Of a DNA stretch of 57,155 nucleotides, positions 24,550 through 33,119 are shown piece by piece. The notes beneath the pieces were generated by a model that did not search any database, was not told the DNA's origin, and was given only the letters and a program-made list of their open reading frames with translations. The DNA comes from Streptomyces flaveolus (GTDB lineage Bacteria; Actinomycetota; Actinomycetes; Streptomycetales; Streptomycetaceae): the NCBI RefSeq assembly GCF_000716535.1, contig NZ_JNWV01000057.1:1-57155 (forward strand). The letters are read 5' to 3'. The position numbers and the translations under genes were made by a program. The first letter of the stretch is position 1. The number at the start of each line of letters is the position of its first letter.

Positions 24550-27189
24550 GTGTCAGCACCGACCCGTAAGAGACGATGGCTCACGATCTGCGCCATCACC
24601 GCATCCGCCGCACTCGTCGCGACACCCGCGGGCGCCGCGCCCGGCAAGGGCAAAAAGCCCTTCGGGGCGCGCGTCCTCGCGCAACTCGCCGCCGCACGCG
24701 ACACATCCATAGGGGCTGTCAGCCCCCGGGCGAAGGCCGAGGACGACGACGGCAACGAGGCGGACGAGATAGCCGAGGGGGCGGACCAGTACGCCGAGGC
24801 CCGCACCTCGCCCGGCGTCGTCGCCCCCGGCGCGTACGGCGCCGCCTGGACCGGTCTGACCAACCTGCCCCGCACCGGCGGAGGTTGGCGCCACATCACC
24901 GGCCTGCCGTACGACTCCGACGACTCCCGCTACCGGGACATCGACTCCAACTCCAGTGGCGGATCCGGCGATGTGACCGGCCGGATGGCCGCGATCGCCG
25001 CCGACGACGACGGGTACGTGTACGCGGGCAGCGCGGGCGGCGGTGTCTGGCGGTCCCAGCGGGGCGGCGGGCACTGGAAGCCGATCAGCGACGAGCTGCC
25101 GTCCCAGTCCACCGGCGCGCTCGCGCTCGACGGCGCCGGGCGGCTGTGGCTGGGCACCGGCGAGGCGACCACCAATGCCGACGCCTACCTCGGCAGCGGC
25201 GTCTACGTCCTGTCCCACCCGCACCACGGCACCTTCTCCTCCCGCAGCCGGGTCGGCGGCGACGAGCTGGAGTCCACCACCATCCACGAGCTGCGCTTCG
25301 GCGGCGGGAAGGTGTGGGCGGCCACCAGCGCCGGCGTGTGGAGCCACTCCACGAAGACGCTGAAGGGCGCCTGGAAGCTGGAGTACGCGCCCAACCCCGA
25401 CTACCTGCCCGGCGGTTCGAAGGACGACGACCCCGACGCCGCGTACAAGAACATCGCCAACGACATCGCGATCGACCCGAAGGACCCGAGCAAGGTCGTG
25501 CTCGCGGTCGGCTGGCGCAGCGGCGACGACTACAACGGCTTCTACACCCTGGTCAACGGCACCTGGACCCGCATCACCAGCGGTTTCGGCGACCTGCCGA
25601 CCGACGCGGACAACGTCGGCAACGTCACCTTCGCCCGCTCCGCCGACGGCTCGCGCTACTACGCCGTCGACCAGTCGCCGGAGCAGCTGAACACCAACCC
25701 GGACAGCGGCCTGGAGGGCGTCTTCGTCTCCAAGTCCGGTTCACCGGCCGGGCCCTGGACGAAGATCGCCGACTACAAGGGGCTGGCGGGCTCGGGCTCC
25801 GCGCTGACCACCGCCGGTTACATGCCGGGCGTGCAGGCCTGGTACAACCAGTTCCTCACCGTCGACCCGAGCGACCCGGAGCACGTCTACGCGGGCCTGG
25901 AGGAGGTCTACGAGACCAAGGACGGCGGCAGCACCTGGTCCACCGTCGGCCCGTACTGGAATTTCACCTTCCCCTGCTGGAGCATCGACCCGGCCAAGCA
26001 GACCGGCGACTGCGACCAGACCACCCACTCCGACCAGCACGGCGTCGCGATCGGCCGCTACCACGGCAAGAGCTTCGTGTACGTCGGCAACGACGGCGGC
26101 GTCTACAAGCGCCCGGTCCACGGCTCGCAGGACGCCTCCGGCCACGCCACCGACTGGACCTCCCTCAACGACGGCACCATCGACACCCTCCAGTACTACT
26201 CGGTCGGCATCGGCAAGGACCTCGACCACGGCGGCGTCTCGGTCACCGGCGGCCTCCAGGACAACGGCCAGTCCATCCTGCGCGGCGACGACAAGGTCAT
26301 GGGCTCCAACTTCGGCGGCGACGGCGGCGACACGCTGACCGATCCGGCCAACGGCTGCGACATCGCCGAGGAGTACGTCTACCTCGCCATCCAGGTGACC
26401 CAGAACTGTGCGGTCAACGACGGCAGTTGGACCACCGTCCCGGCCAAGGCCACCTCGTACAACGTCGCCCCGGCCGACAACGCGACCGGTGAGGCACGCT
26501 TCATCGCCCCGCTGGCGGCCGACATGAAGAGCAGCTCGACGTGGATCGCCGGCGGCCGGCACGTCTGGGTGCAGACCCACGGCTACGCCATCCGCAGCGG
26601 CGACGAATGGAAGAGCGTGTACGACCTCGGCGCCGGCCGCACGGCGACCGCCGTCGCGGCCTCGGGCGGCAAGGTGTACGCGGCCTGGTGCGGCCCCTGC
26701 AACAACCAGGGATTCGCCCGCGGCATCTCCGTCGGCAACGAGGACGGCACCGGCTGGCACGACATCGCCCTGCCCGTGGACGGGACCGTGCCCAACCGCT
26801 ACCTCAGCGGCTTCGCCGTCGACCCGAAGAACGCCGACCACGTCTTCCTCGCCGTCAACGGCTTCTCCCGGCACTGGACCGAGGGCCCCGGCGCCGGCGT
26901 CGGCCACGTCTTCGAGTCCACCGACGCGGGCACCACCTGGAAGGACATCTCGGCGAACCTGCCCGACGTGCCGGCCAACTCCGCGATCGTCACGCCGAAC
27001 GGCGGACTCGCCGTCGCCACCGACCTGGGCGTCGTCTACCGCGCGCCCGGACGCACCAAGTGGCAGCGGGTCGGCAGCCTCCCGGCCGTCGCCGTGCTCC
27101 AGCTCAAGCTGAGCCCCGACGGCAGCACCCTGTACGCGGCCACCCACGGCCGCGGCATCCACACCATCAAGGTGCGCGACCTGGGCTGA
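24550..27189 (+). CDS. Large secreted beta-propeller (BNR/sortilin-like repeat) protein
   Basis: GTG 24550, 5 bp after GGAGG, gives 879 residues. Residues 1-30 are a Sec signal peptide (TRKRRWLTICAITASAALVA, cleavage near PAGAAP). After an acidic linker (about 50-85) come many WD/BNR-type blades with Asp-box-like turns, such as YETKDGGSTWSTVG, FESTDAGTTWKDIS, VWRSQRGGGHWKPIS and LYAATHGRGIHTI at the very end. This fold is shared by sialidase-like, VPS10/sortilin-like and xyloglucanase (GH74) proteins. The GH74 catalytic Asp pair cannot be assigned by eye, so carbohydrate binding or hydrolysis outside the cell is only inferred. Transcribed alone, with a clear terminator after it. Confidence 0.82.
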   Translation: MSAPTRKRRWLTICAITASAALVATPAGAAPGKGKKPFGARVLAQLAAARDTSIGAVSPRAKAEDDDGNEADEIAEGADQYAEARTSPGVVAPGAYGAAWTGLTNLPRTGGGWRHITGLPYDSDDSRYRDIDSNSSGGSGDVTGRMAAIAADDDGYVYAGSAGGGVWRSQRGGGHWKPISDELPSQSTGALALDGAGRLWLGTGEATTNADAYLGSGVYVLSHPHHGTFSSRSRVGGDELESTTIHELRFGGGKVWAATSAGVWSHSTKTLKGAWKLEYAPNPDYLPGGSKDDDPDAAYKNIANDIAIDPKDPSKVVLAVGWRSGDDYNGFYTLVNGTWTRITSGFGDLPTDADNVGNVTFARSADGSRYYAVDQSPEQLNTNPDSGLEGVFVSKSGSPAGPWTKIADYKGLAGSGSALTTAGYMPGVQAWYNQFLTVDPSDPEHVYAGLEEVYETKDGGSTWSTVGPYWNFTFPCWSIDPAKQTGDCDQTTHSDQHGVAIGRYHGKSFVYVGNDGGVYKRPVHGSQDASGHATDWTSLNDGTIDTLQYYSVGIGKDLDHGGVSVTGGLQDNGQSILRGDDKVMGSNFGGDGGDTLTDPANGCDIAEEYVYLAIQVTQNCAVNDGSWTTVPAKATSYNVAPADNATGEARFIAPLAADMKSSSTWIAGGRHVWVQTHGYAIRSGDEWKSVYDLGAGRTATAVAASGGKVYAAWCGPCNNQGFARGISVGNEDGTGWHDIALPVDGTVPNRYLSGFAVDPKNADHVFLAVNGFSRHWTEGPGAGVGHVFESTDAGTTWKDISANLPDVPANSAIVTPNGGLAVATDLGVVYRAPGRTKWQRVGSLPAVAVLQLKLSPDGSTLYAATHGRGIHTIKVRDLG

Positions 27190-27214
27190 CGCCCACTGCG
27201 CGCTGAAAAAGGGG

Positions 27215-27250
27215 GAGGGGTGACTCCGGGGGTTTACGGGGTCACCCCTC
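27215..27250 (+). terminator. Terminator hairpin after the propeller gene
   Basis: Perfect 10-bp arms GAGGGGTGAC (27215-27224) and GTCACCCCTC (27241-27250) enclose a 16-base loop, 26 bp after the stop codon. Confidence 0.75.
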
Positions 27251-27376
27251 CTGCGCGTACGGGGAGACGGCCGTGCCGAGGGCGCAGTGAGGCAGGCCTT
27301 CGGGACCGGCCGGCAGTCTCGGGCACATGGGCCTTCAAATCGGCCTCTTTCGCCGTCGCGCTGGAGGGCCAGCTTC

Positions 27377-27445
27377 ATGGATCCGAAGCAGAGAGCGGTG
27401 TTCGAGGAGTTCCTCGCCCGGCAGGCAAACCTCGACGAGCAGTGA
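27377..27445 (+). CDS. Possible 22-residue peptide or gene remnant
   Basis: ATG 27377, 11 bp after GGAGGG, encodes MDPKQRAVFEEFLARQANLD-EQ and stops. The charged amphipathic helix looks protein-like and is bounded by a proper start and stop. It could be a small peptide gene or the left-over N terminus of a lost gene. There is no supporting context. Confidence 0.2.
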   Translation: MDPKQRAVFEEFLARQANLDEQ

Positions 27446-27469
27446 CGCGCCGGCGCTCGATCCCGCCGG

Positions 27470-28369
27470 CTACGACGTCGTCCGCATCGCCTGGTCCATG
27501 AGGCGTTGCAGGTACAGCCCGCGCGCCGCGTCGAGCTCCGTCGGCTGGTTCGTGCGCACGGCGGTGGCGAAGCTGCGACGCAGGATCGGCCAGCACTCCT
27601 CGTGGTCGATCTCGGCCGTGTCGTAGAGCAACGGCGCTTCGGAACCGTAGAGTTCGATCCGGGTGAGCGCGCGGGGGACGGCCACGGAACCGGACAGGGA
27701 CGCCTGGCTGACGGCCCCGTTCTCGTGCTCGCAGGTCAGTTCGATCCACCGGCGGGGGTCGCCGGAGCCGCGTATCCCGGTGATGGGCGAGACGGCGGTG
27801 TCCAGGAGGTCGAGCAGATGCGGGCCGAGGTCGAGCAGCGCACCGTGCTCGAGGCGCCACCCGGTCGCGAAGTCGCCGCCGAGGAACGCTCCGTGGAGGT
27901 AGCAGGAGCGGGCGCCGCTGACCTCGCGACCGCGCGCGGCGTCGAGGAAGGCGTCGGTGACCGGGTGGTAGCGCTTGGTCAGGACGAGTTGCGAGACCAC
28001 GCCCGCGGCGAGCACGGCATCGGCGACGCGCTGCGCCGCGGGCAGATCCGGACCGAGCGGCTTCTCCAGCAGCAGCGCCTTCCCCCGCCGCGCGGCCGCC
28101 GGCACCAACTCGGCCTGCACGGCGGGCGGAACGGCGAACGCCACGGCCTCGCACCGGTCGAGGAGGTCGTCGAAGGAGGCGGCGACCTGTGCTCCGTAGG
28201 GTGCGGCGGTCTGCCGCGCGGCGTCGGGGCGGCGGGCCCACACCGCGGCGAGCCGGGTCTCCGGCCCGGCGGCGAGCATACGGGCGTGCATGGCCCGGGC
28301 CCAGGGGCCGGCGCCCACGAGGCCGACCTCGACGGGGCGGTGCGTCCAAGGGTCAGAGGTGACGGTCAC
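27470..28369 (-). CDS. Gfo/Idh/MocA family oxidoreductase
   Basis: GTG 28369 gives 299 residues. The N-terminal Rossmann fold VEVGLVGAGPWARAMHARML binds NAD(P); the catalytic-region Lys is in LLLEKPLGPDL (the EKP motif), and the C-terminal alpha/beta domain carries LLDLGPHLLDLLDTAV, a His-containing stretch usual in sugar dehydrogenases of this family. It probably oxidises, reduces or epimerises a sugar or cyclitol through a keto intermediate. It is the last gene of the leftward sugar-transport operon, 84 bp after the ROK regulator. It is shorter than the usual 330-390 residues. Confidence 0.85.
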   Translation of the reverse strand: MTVTSDPWTHRPVEVGLVGAGPWARAMHARMLAAGPETRLAAVWARRPDAARQTAAPYGAQVAASFDDLLDRCEAVAFAVPPAVQAELVPAAARRGKALLLEKPLGPDLPAAQRVADAVLAAGVVSQLVLTKRYHPVTDAFLDAARGREVSGARSCYLHGAFLGGDFATGWRLEHGALLDLGPHLLDLLDTAVSPITGIRGSGDPRRWIELTCEHENGAVSQASLSGSVAVPRALTRIELYGSEAPLLYDTAEIDHEECWPILRRSFATAVRTNQPTELDAARGLYLQRLMDQAMRTTS

Positions 28370-28453
28370 GGTCTTCCTGTCTGTACGAGAGTGCCGCGCG
28401 AGCGAGGACCCGGCATCCCCGCTCGCTGCGGCGGGTGTTGCGCGGGCGGCCCG

Positions 28454-29656
28454 TCAGCCCGCGAGGGAACTGAGCCGGGCGTCGGCCCGGTCGGGGGAGT
28501 AGAGGATCTCGACGACCATGGCGGCCGCCCCTATGACGCCCGCGTGATCGCCCAGGCGTGAGGTGACGACCTGGAGGTTGGCGGTGGCCCGGGGGAACGC
28601 GCGCTGGTAGAGCAGTTCCCGGACACCGGTCATGTACGGTGCCCCGGAGAGTTCGCCCGCGATCATGAGAACGCCGGGGTTGAGCAGGCTGACCACGGTC
28701 ACCAGGACCTCGCCGGCCCTGCGTCCGGCCTCCCGGGCCAGCCGGACGGCGTCAGGGTGCCCCTCGGCGAGCAGGTGCTTGACATCGGAGGCCGACGTGG
28801 CGTGGATGCCGAGGGCGGTCAGGTCCCTCGCCAGCGCCCGGCCGCTGGCGACGGCGCCCAGGCAGCCGTGGGAGCCGCACATGCACAGGGCGTCGGACCG
28901 GTCGTGCAGCCGGATGTGGCCGATGTCGCCGGCACCGCCGTCGATGCCCCGGTACACCTTGCCGTCCACGACGACGCCGGCGCCGATGCCGGTGGAGACC
29001 TTCACCAGGACGAACGCCGAGCAGTCCCGGTGGTTGGCCTGCTGCTCGGCCAGCGCCATGAGGTTGGCGTCGTTGTCCACGAACACGGGGACGGGCCCGT
29101 CCTCCAAGCTCCCGCCGACGTGCTCGGCGTAGGCCTTCTGCAGGCGCTGCGGGATGGGGTACCGGTCCCAGCCGGGCATGATCGGCGGTTCGATGACCCG
29201 GCCCGTCTCCCACTCCACGGGACCGGGAACGGACAGCCCGATCCCGCAGACGTGCCCCGCGTCGACACCGGCGGCGGCGATCAGGTCCGGGAACCACCCG
29301 GCCAGTTGGTCCAGCACCACCTCCGGGCCCTCGGCGATGTCCAGCGGTCCGGTGTTCTCGGCGAGGATGGTGCCCCCGAGGTCGAGGACCGCGGCACGGG
29401 CGTACCTGGTCTCCAGGTCCACGGCGATGACCGAGGCGTGCCTCGGGTCGAAGACGATCCGCTGGGACGGGCGGCCCCCGGTGGAGGAACCCGTGACGTG
29501 CCTGAGCCATCCCGCCCGGTTGAGCAGGTCCAGTCGCTGGCCGACGGTCGAGCGGGACAGTCCGGTGATCCTCTGGAGATCGGCGCGGGTGTTCGCGTGG
29601 CCGCCGCGGATGAGCTGCAACAGCTCGCCCGCGCTGGTCTGGCTCGGTGTCAGCAT
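28454..29656 (-). CDS. ROK family transcriptional regulator
   Basis: ATG 29656 is preferred because AGGGAA lies 3 bp before it; an ATG at 29668 is the alternative. The product is 400 residues. The N-terminal winged helix (LLQLIRGGHANTRADLQRIT, GLSRSTVGQRLDLLNRAGWL) is followed by the ROK sugar-kinase-like domain with VIAVDLETRYARAAVLDLGG, FVDNDANLMALAEQQ and the zinc motif ALCMCGSHGCLG. In most ROK proteins the last motif ends CLE; Gly replaces Glu here. It likely senses a sugar in the cytoplasm and represses the two divergent operons around 33.0 kb. Confidence 0.88.
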   Translation of the reverse strand: MLTPSQTSAGELLQLIRGGHANTRADLQRITGLSRSTVGQRLDLLNRAGWLRHVTGSSTGGRPSQRIVFDPRHASVIAVDLETRYARAAVLDLGGTILAENTGPLDIAEGPEVVLDQLAGWFPDLIAAAGVDAGHVCGIGLSVPGPVEWETGRVIEPPIMPGWDRYPIPQRLQKAYAEHVGGSLEDGPVPVFVDNDANLMALAEQQANHRDCSAFVLVKVSTGIGAGVVVDGKVYRGIDGGAGDIGHIRLHDRSDALCMCGSHGCLGAVASGRALARDLTALGIHATSASDVKHLLAEGHPDAVRLAREAGRRAGEVLVTVVSLLNPGVLMIAGELSGAPYMTGVRELLYQRAFPRATANLQVVTSRLGDHAGVIGAAAMVVEILYSPDRADARLSSLAG

Positions 29657-29672
29657 CGGTTCCCTCATGGTC

Positions 29673-30539
29673 TCAGCTCTTGTCGGCACCGCTGGTCAGG
29701 CCCTCGGTGAGCAGCCGCTCGGCGGCGAAGAACAGGAGTACCACGGGGATCGTCAGGACCACCGATCCCGCCATCAGCACGGTCTTGGGCACCTCGACGC
29801 CGTTGGACAGCTGGGCCAGGCCCAGCGGCACCGTCCACTTGCCCGGGTCCGCGGCCAGGAAGAGCAGGGCGAACAGGAACTCGTTCCACGCGATCATGAA
29901 GACGTACAGTCCGGTCGCCATGAGGGACGGCAGGGCCAGGGGCAGGACCACCTTGCGGACCGTCTGGAGCCGGCTGCACCCGTCGAGCGCCGCCGCCTCC
30001 TCGATCGAGGAGGGGATGGTGACGAGGTAGTTCTTCAGCATGTAGATGGCCACCGGCACGGTCTGGGCGACGTAGACGACGGCGAGTCCGACCAGGCTGG
30101 AGGACAGGTGCAGTTTGGCGAAGACGACGAACAGCGGGACGGCCAGCAGCGTCGCCGGGAACAGGTAGACGGCGAGGAAGAGGGCGCTGACCTGGCGGTG
30201 GCCGAAGAACTTCAGCCGGCTGATCGCGTAGGCCCCGGGCACCGCGGCCAGCATCGTCAGGGCGACGGTGCCGAGCGACACCAGCGCGGAGTTGAGCAGG
30301 AACCTCAGGAAGCCCTGGCCGCCGTCGTCGGTGGAGCGCAGCACGTCGCGGTAGGTGGAGAGGGTGAAGTCCTTCGCCGAGACCCACAGGGAGCCCGGAT
30401 CGAGCAGCAGCGCGTCGATGGGCTTCAGCGACAGCAGCAGCATGTAGTAGAAGGGCACCACCGTGATCACGGCGAGGAACGCGATGACCACCCAGCGCGC
30501 GACGCCGAAGAATCTCTCCTCGAACTGAGCCCGGCTCAT
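29673..30539 (-). CDS. Carbohydrate ABC transporter permease (MalG type)
   Basis: A 288-residue membrane protein whose ATG at 30539 shares one base with the preceding TGA. Six helices are predicted. The inner-membrane EAA loop is SSIEEAAALDGCSRLQTVRK, followed by VVLPLALPSL, the contact site for the ATPase. The N-terminal RWVVIAFLAVITVVPFYYML and the SLKPIDALL loop are typical MalG-like features. It works with the following permease and the lipoprotein encoded upstream in the same operon. No ATPase gene is present locally. Confidence 0.9.
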   Translation of the reverse strand: MSRAQFEERFFGVARWVVIAFLAVITVVPFYYMLLLSLKPIDALLLDPGSLWVSAKDFTLSTYRDVLRSTDDGGQGFLRFLLNSALVSLGTVALTMLAAVPGAYAISRLKFFGHRQVSALFLAVYLFPATLLAVPLFVVFAKLHLSSSLVGLAVVYVAQTVPVAIYMLKNYLVTIPSSIEEAAALDGCSRLQTVRKVVLPLALPSLMATGLYVFMIAWNEFLFALLFLAADPGKWTVPLGLAQLSNGVEVPKTVLMAGSVVLTIPVVLLFFAAERLLTEGLTSGADKS

Positions 30540-31558
30540 CACGACTCCTCCTGGACCTTGTTGCCGAAGAACTTGAAGTAGAGGCCCATCAGGATCATGA
30601 GCGCGACGGCCAGGACCAGGGCCTGGGCGGCCGCGGCGCCCACGTCGTAACGGGCGGTGAGGAAGTCGTAGACCCGCACGGCCGCCACGTCGGTGCCGGC
30701 GCCGCCGCCGGTCAACAGGTAGACGTCGTCGAACTTGTTGAAGGTCAGGATGAAGCGCAGCACGCACAGCAGGGCGATGACGGGCATCAGCTGGGGCAGC
30801 AGGATGTGGCGGAAGCGCTGGGTGGTGGTCGCGCCGTCCACGAGGGCGGCCTCCTCCAGCCCGCCGGGCACCGCCTGGAGCCGGGCGAGGATGAACAGGA
30901 ACGCGAAGGGGAAGTACCGCCAGGTCTCGAAGGCGATGACGGTCAGCAGGGCCAGCGGGACGTCGAAGTGCAGTGCGAGCAGGTGGACTTCGTACGAACG
31001 GGTCGACAGGAAGGCGATGGGATCGTCCCAGCCGAACAGGCGGCGGCCCCAGTCGTTGACCACGCCGTACTGCGGGCTGAGCGCCACCTCCCAGACGAAG
31101 GAGACCGCGACGACGGGAGCGACGTACGGCAGCAGCATCGCCGCGCGCAGCAGTCCGCGGCCGCGGAACGGCTTGCGCAGCGCGAGCGCGGCCACCAGGC
31201 CGAGGGCCACGGAGCCGAACGTGGCGCCGGCGGTGTACAGCAGGGTGGTGGTCAGACTGGACCAGAAACCGGCCGAGCCGAAGACCTGGTCGAAGTTGTC
31301 CAGGGTCCAGTTGCCGAACAGGCCCATGCCCTGGATGTCGACCAGCTTGGCGTGCTGGAACGCCAGCAGGACGGTCCACAGGATGGGCAGGATCACCACC
31401 ACGAGGACCACGACGAAGGTGGGCGAGACGAACGCGAGTCCGGCGCGGTTGGCGCGGCGGCTCGCCGTCATGGGGCGGCGGACGTGTTCGGCGGGCCGGT
31501 CCGTGGACCTGCCGCCGGTGTGCCGGCGCTGCGGTGTGCCGGCTGGAGCTGTTGTCAT
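30539..31558 (-). CDS. Carbohydrate ABC transporter permease (MalF type)
   Basis: A 339-residue protein from ATG 31558 with a 35-residue basic N-terminal tail, six to seven helices and the EAA motif GGLEEAALVDGATTTQRFRH-ILLPQL. It forms the heterodimeric channel with the MalG-type permease immediately downstream. The 31-bp gap to the solute-binding protein gene shows they are one operon. Confidence 0.9.
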   Translation of the reverse strand: MTTAPAGTPQRRHTGGRSTDRPAEHVRRPMTASRRANRAGLAFVSPTFVVVLVVVILPILWTVLLAFQHAKLVDIQGMGLFGNWTLDNFDQVFGSAGFWSSLTTTLLYTAGATFGSVALGLVAALALRKPFRGRGLLRAAMLLPYVAPVVAVSFVWEVALSPQYGVVNDWGRRLFGWDDPIAFLSTRSYEVHLLALHFDVPLALLTVIAFETWRYFPFAFLFILARLQAVPGGLEEAALVDGATTTQRFRHILLPQLMPVIALLCVLRFILTFNKFDDVYLLTGGGAGTDVAAVRVYDFLTARYDVGAAAAQALVLAVALMILMGLYFKFFGNKVQEES

Positions 31559-31589
31559 GAGGGGACCTTTGTGACGTGCAGGAGGGCGG

Positions 31590-32993
31590 CTACTGGAGGG
31601 ACTTCTGCAGGGCGGTGACCTCGTCGTCGGCCTCGCCGGCCGCCTCGGAGGGGGAGATCTGGCCGCTGGTCATGGCGCCGATCGCCTTCGGCACGGGCAG
31701 TTCGCCGTTGGTGGCGCCGACGAGCGCGCCCTCGCCCTGGGTGATGCCCCACCGCCGCATGTTGCTGACCCCGGCGGCGAGCTGGTTGAGCAGGCTCGCG
31801 GGATAGACCTTGTCGAAGGGCTGCTTGGTGTCGACGCCGATGCTGCTGTGGCGCCAGGCCTCCAGGTATCGCCCGGGCTGCGCCGCGGTGCCGGTCCGGA
31901 CGGGGATCTTGCCCTCGGGCGCCATGCCGAACCAGGACTCGTAGCCGGTGCCCATCATGTACTCGATGAACTCCCGGGAGGCCGCGGTCTCGGCGGTCTT
32001 GGTGGTCACCCATGAGGTGATCTCCCCGAACTGGGCGGGCCGGGCGGCGTCGGGGCCCTTCATGGCGGTGACGATGCCGCTGTTGCGCGACAGGTACCGC
32101 GGGTCGTCCTTGCACTGCGGGCAGCTCGGCAGGGCGTCCTTGCGCAGGCCGGCGAGTTCGTCCAGGAGGAACGAGGACCAGATGATCGCCGAGGACTGGC
32201 CCGCGAAGTAGGTGGCGCGGGTGGAGTCCACGGTCTGGGTTCCCGGAGCGCCGTAGGTGCGGGCCAGCTCGTCATAGGTCTTGAACGCGGTCTCGCACTG
32301 CGGCGATTGGAGGGCGACCTGGTGCCGGTCGTCGACGAGCTGGCAGTCGTCGGCGAGTGCGATGCTCTCGAAGCTCTGCGAGGTGAAGGCGTCGCCCGGG
32401 TCGGTGGCCACGGAGATGCCGTAGCGCCCCTTCGTGGTCAGCGCCTTGGCGCCGGCGAGTGCCCTGGCGTAGGTGTCCGGAGCCTTGAGGTGCTTCTCGT
32501 CGAACTGGTCCTTGCGGTAGACCAGCAACTGCAGCCAGGCGTCGGAGGGCACGCCGAGGCTCCGGCCGCCGTCCGAGGTGAGCCTCAGCGCGTTGGCGTT
32601 GAAGGTCCCACGCCCCAGCTCGTCGATGATCTGCCGGGGTATGCCGGTGTTGAGCAGGCCGTTGCTGTACATCTGCCAGACCTGGCCCATGGGCGCGGCG
32701 CCGATGACGTCGGGCAGCGAGCCCGAGGCGGCGGCCGACATGATCAGCTGAGGCATCTGGCCCTCGTCGACCCCGACGAGATGGACCTTGATGCCGGTCT
32801 TCCTCTCGAATCCCTTGACGATCTTCTGCGTCACGGCGACGCGGTCCGGGAGGTTCTCCTGTGACCAGACCGTGATCTCCCGGTCGGGTCTGCCCGGCCC
32901 TGTACTGCCGGCGCAGCCAGTGAGCAGCCCCAGACCCAGGGCCGCCGTGATGCCCACCGCGATCGTCTTCGATCGCCGGCTCATGGTGTGCAT
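31590..32993 (-). CDS. Sugar-binding lipoprotein of an ABC importer
   Basis: A 467-residue protein from ATG 32993 (an in-frame ATG three codons later is equally possible). The signal peptide SRRSKTIAVGITAALGLGLL ends in the lipobox LLTGC, with Cys27 as the lipidation site. The mature part is a family 1 extracellular solute-binding protein (ITVWSQENLPDRVAVTQKIV, ASGSLPDVIGAAPMGQVWQM, ending near the EFIEYMMG segment). It is anchored outside the membrane and delivers sugar to the two permeases. It opens the leftward operon, and its promoter faces that of the MDR dehydrogenase gene. Confidence 0.92.
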   Translation of the reverse strand: MHTMSRRSKTIAVGITAALGLGLLTGCAGSTGPGRPDREITVWSQENLPDRVAVTQKIVKGFERKTGIKVHLVGVDEGQMPQLIMSAAASGSLPDVIGAAPMGQVWQMYSNGLLNTGIPRQIIDELGRGTFNANALRLTSDGGRSLGVPSDAWLQLLVYRKDQFDEKHLKAPDTYARALAGAKALTTKGRYGISVATDPGDAFTSQSFESIALADDCQLVDDRHQVALQSPQCETAFKTYDELARTYGAPGTQTVDSTRATYFAGQSSAIIWSSFLLDELAGLRKDALPSCPQCKDDPRYLSRNSGIVTAMKGPDAARPAQFGEITSWVTTKTAETAASREFIEYMMGTGYESWFGMAPEGKIPVRTGTAAQPGRYLEAWRHSSIGVDTKQPFDKVYPASLLNQLAAGVSNMRRWGITQGEGALVGATNGELPVPKAIGAMTSGQISPSEAAGEADDEVTALQKSLQ

Positions 32994-33053
32994 TGCATGT
33001 CCTTGCTACGACTTCCGTCTATTGAGAACGCATCACAGCATCACTTTTGCTGG

Positions 33054-33081
33054 TTGACAAGACATAAGCTCGGGATATTGT
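33054..33081 (+). promoter_or_regulatory. Vegetative-type promoter for the rightward glycoside operon
   Basis: TTGACA (33054-33059) and TATTGT (33076-33081) are separated by 16 bp, and the start codon is about 40 bp further. The surrounding AT-rich 60 bp lie between the two divergent operons and should also hold the ROK operator, which I could not define as a clean palindrome. Confidence 0.6.
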
Positions 33082-33119
33082 CGACGCAACCGCACTCGCA
33101 ACCCCTTCCGGAGTCATCC

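Noticed and set aside
25741..27378. A 545-residue minus-strand frame opposite the propeller gene
   Set aside because: Val/Asp/Gly/Ala-rich antisense shadow. The plus-strand frame has a signal peptide, ribosome-binding site, blade motifs and terminator.
29154..30581. Long plus-strand frame rich in Gln/Glu/Asp/His opposite the ROK and permease genes
   Set aside because: Typical antisense shadow of Leu/Ala-rich membrane-protein codons; the permease motifs are on the other strand.
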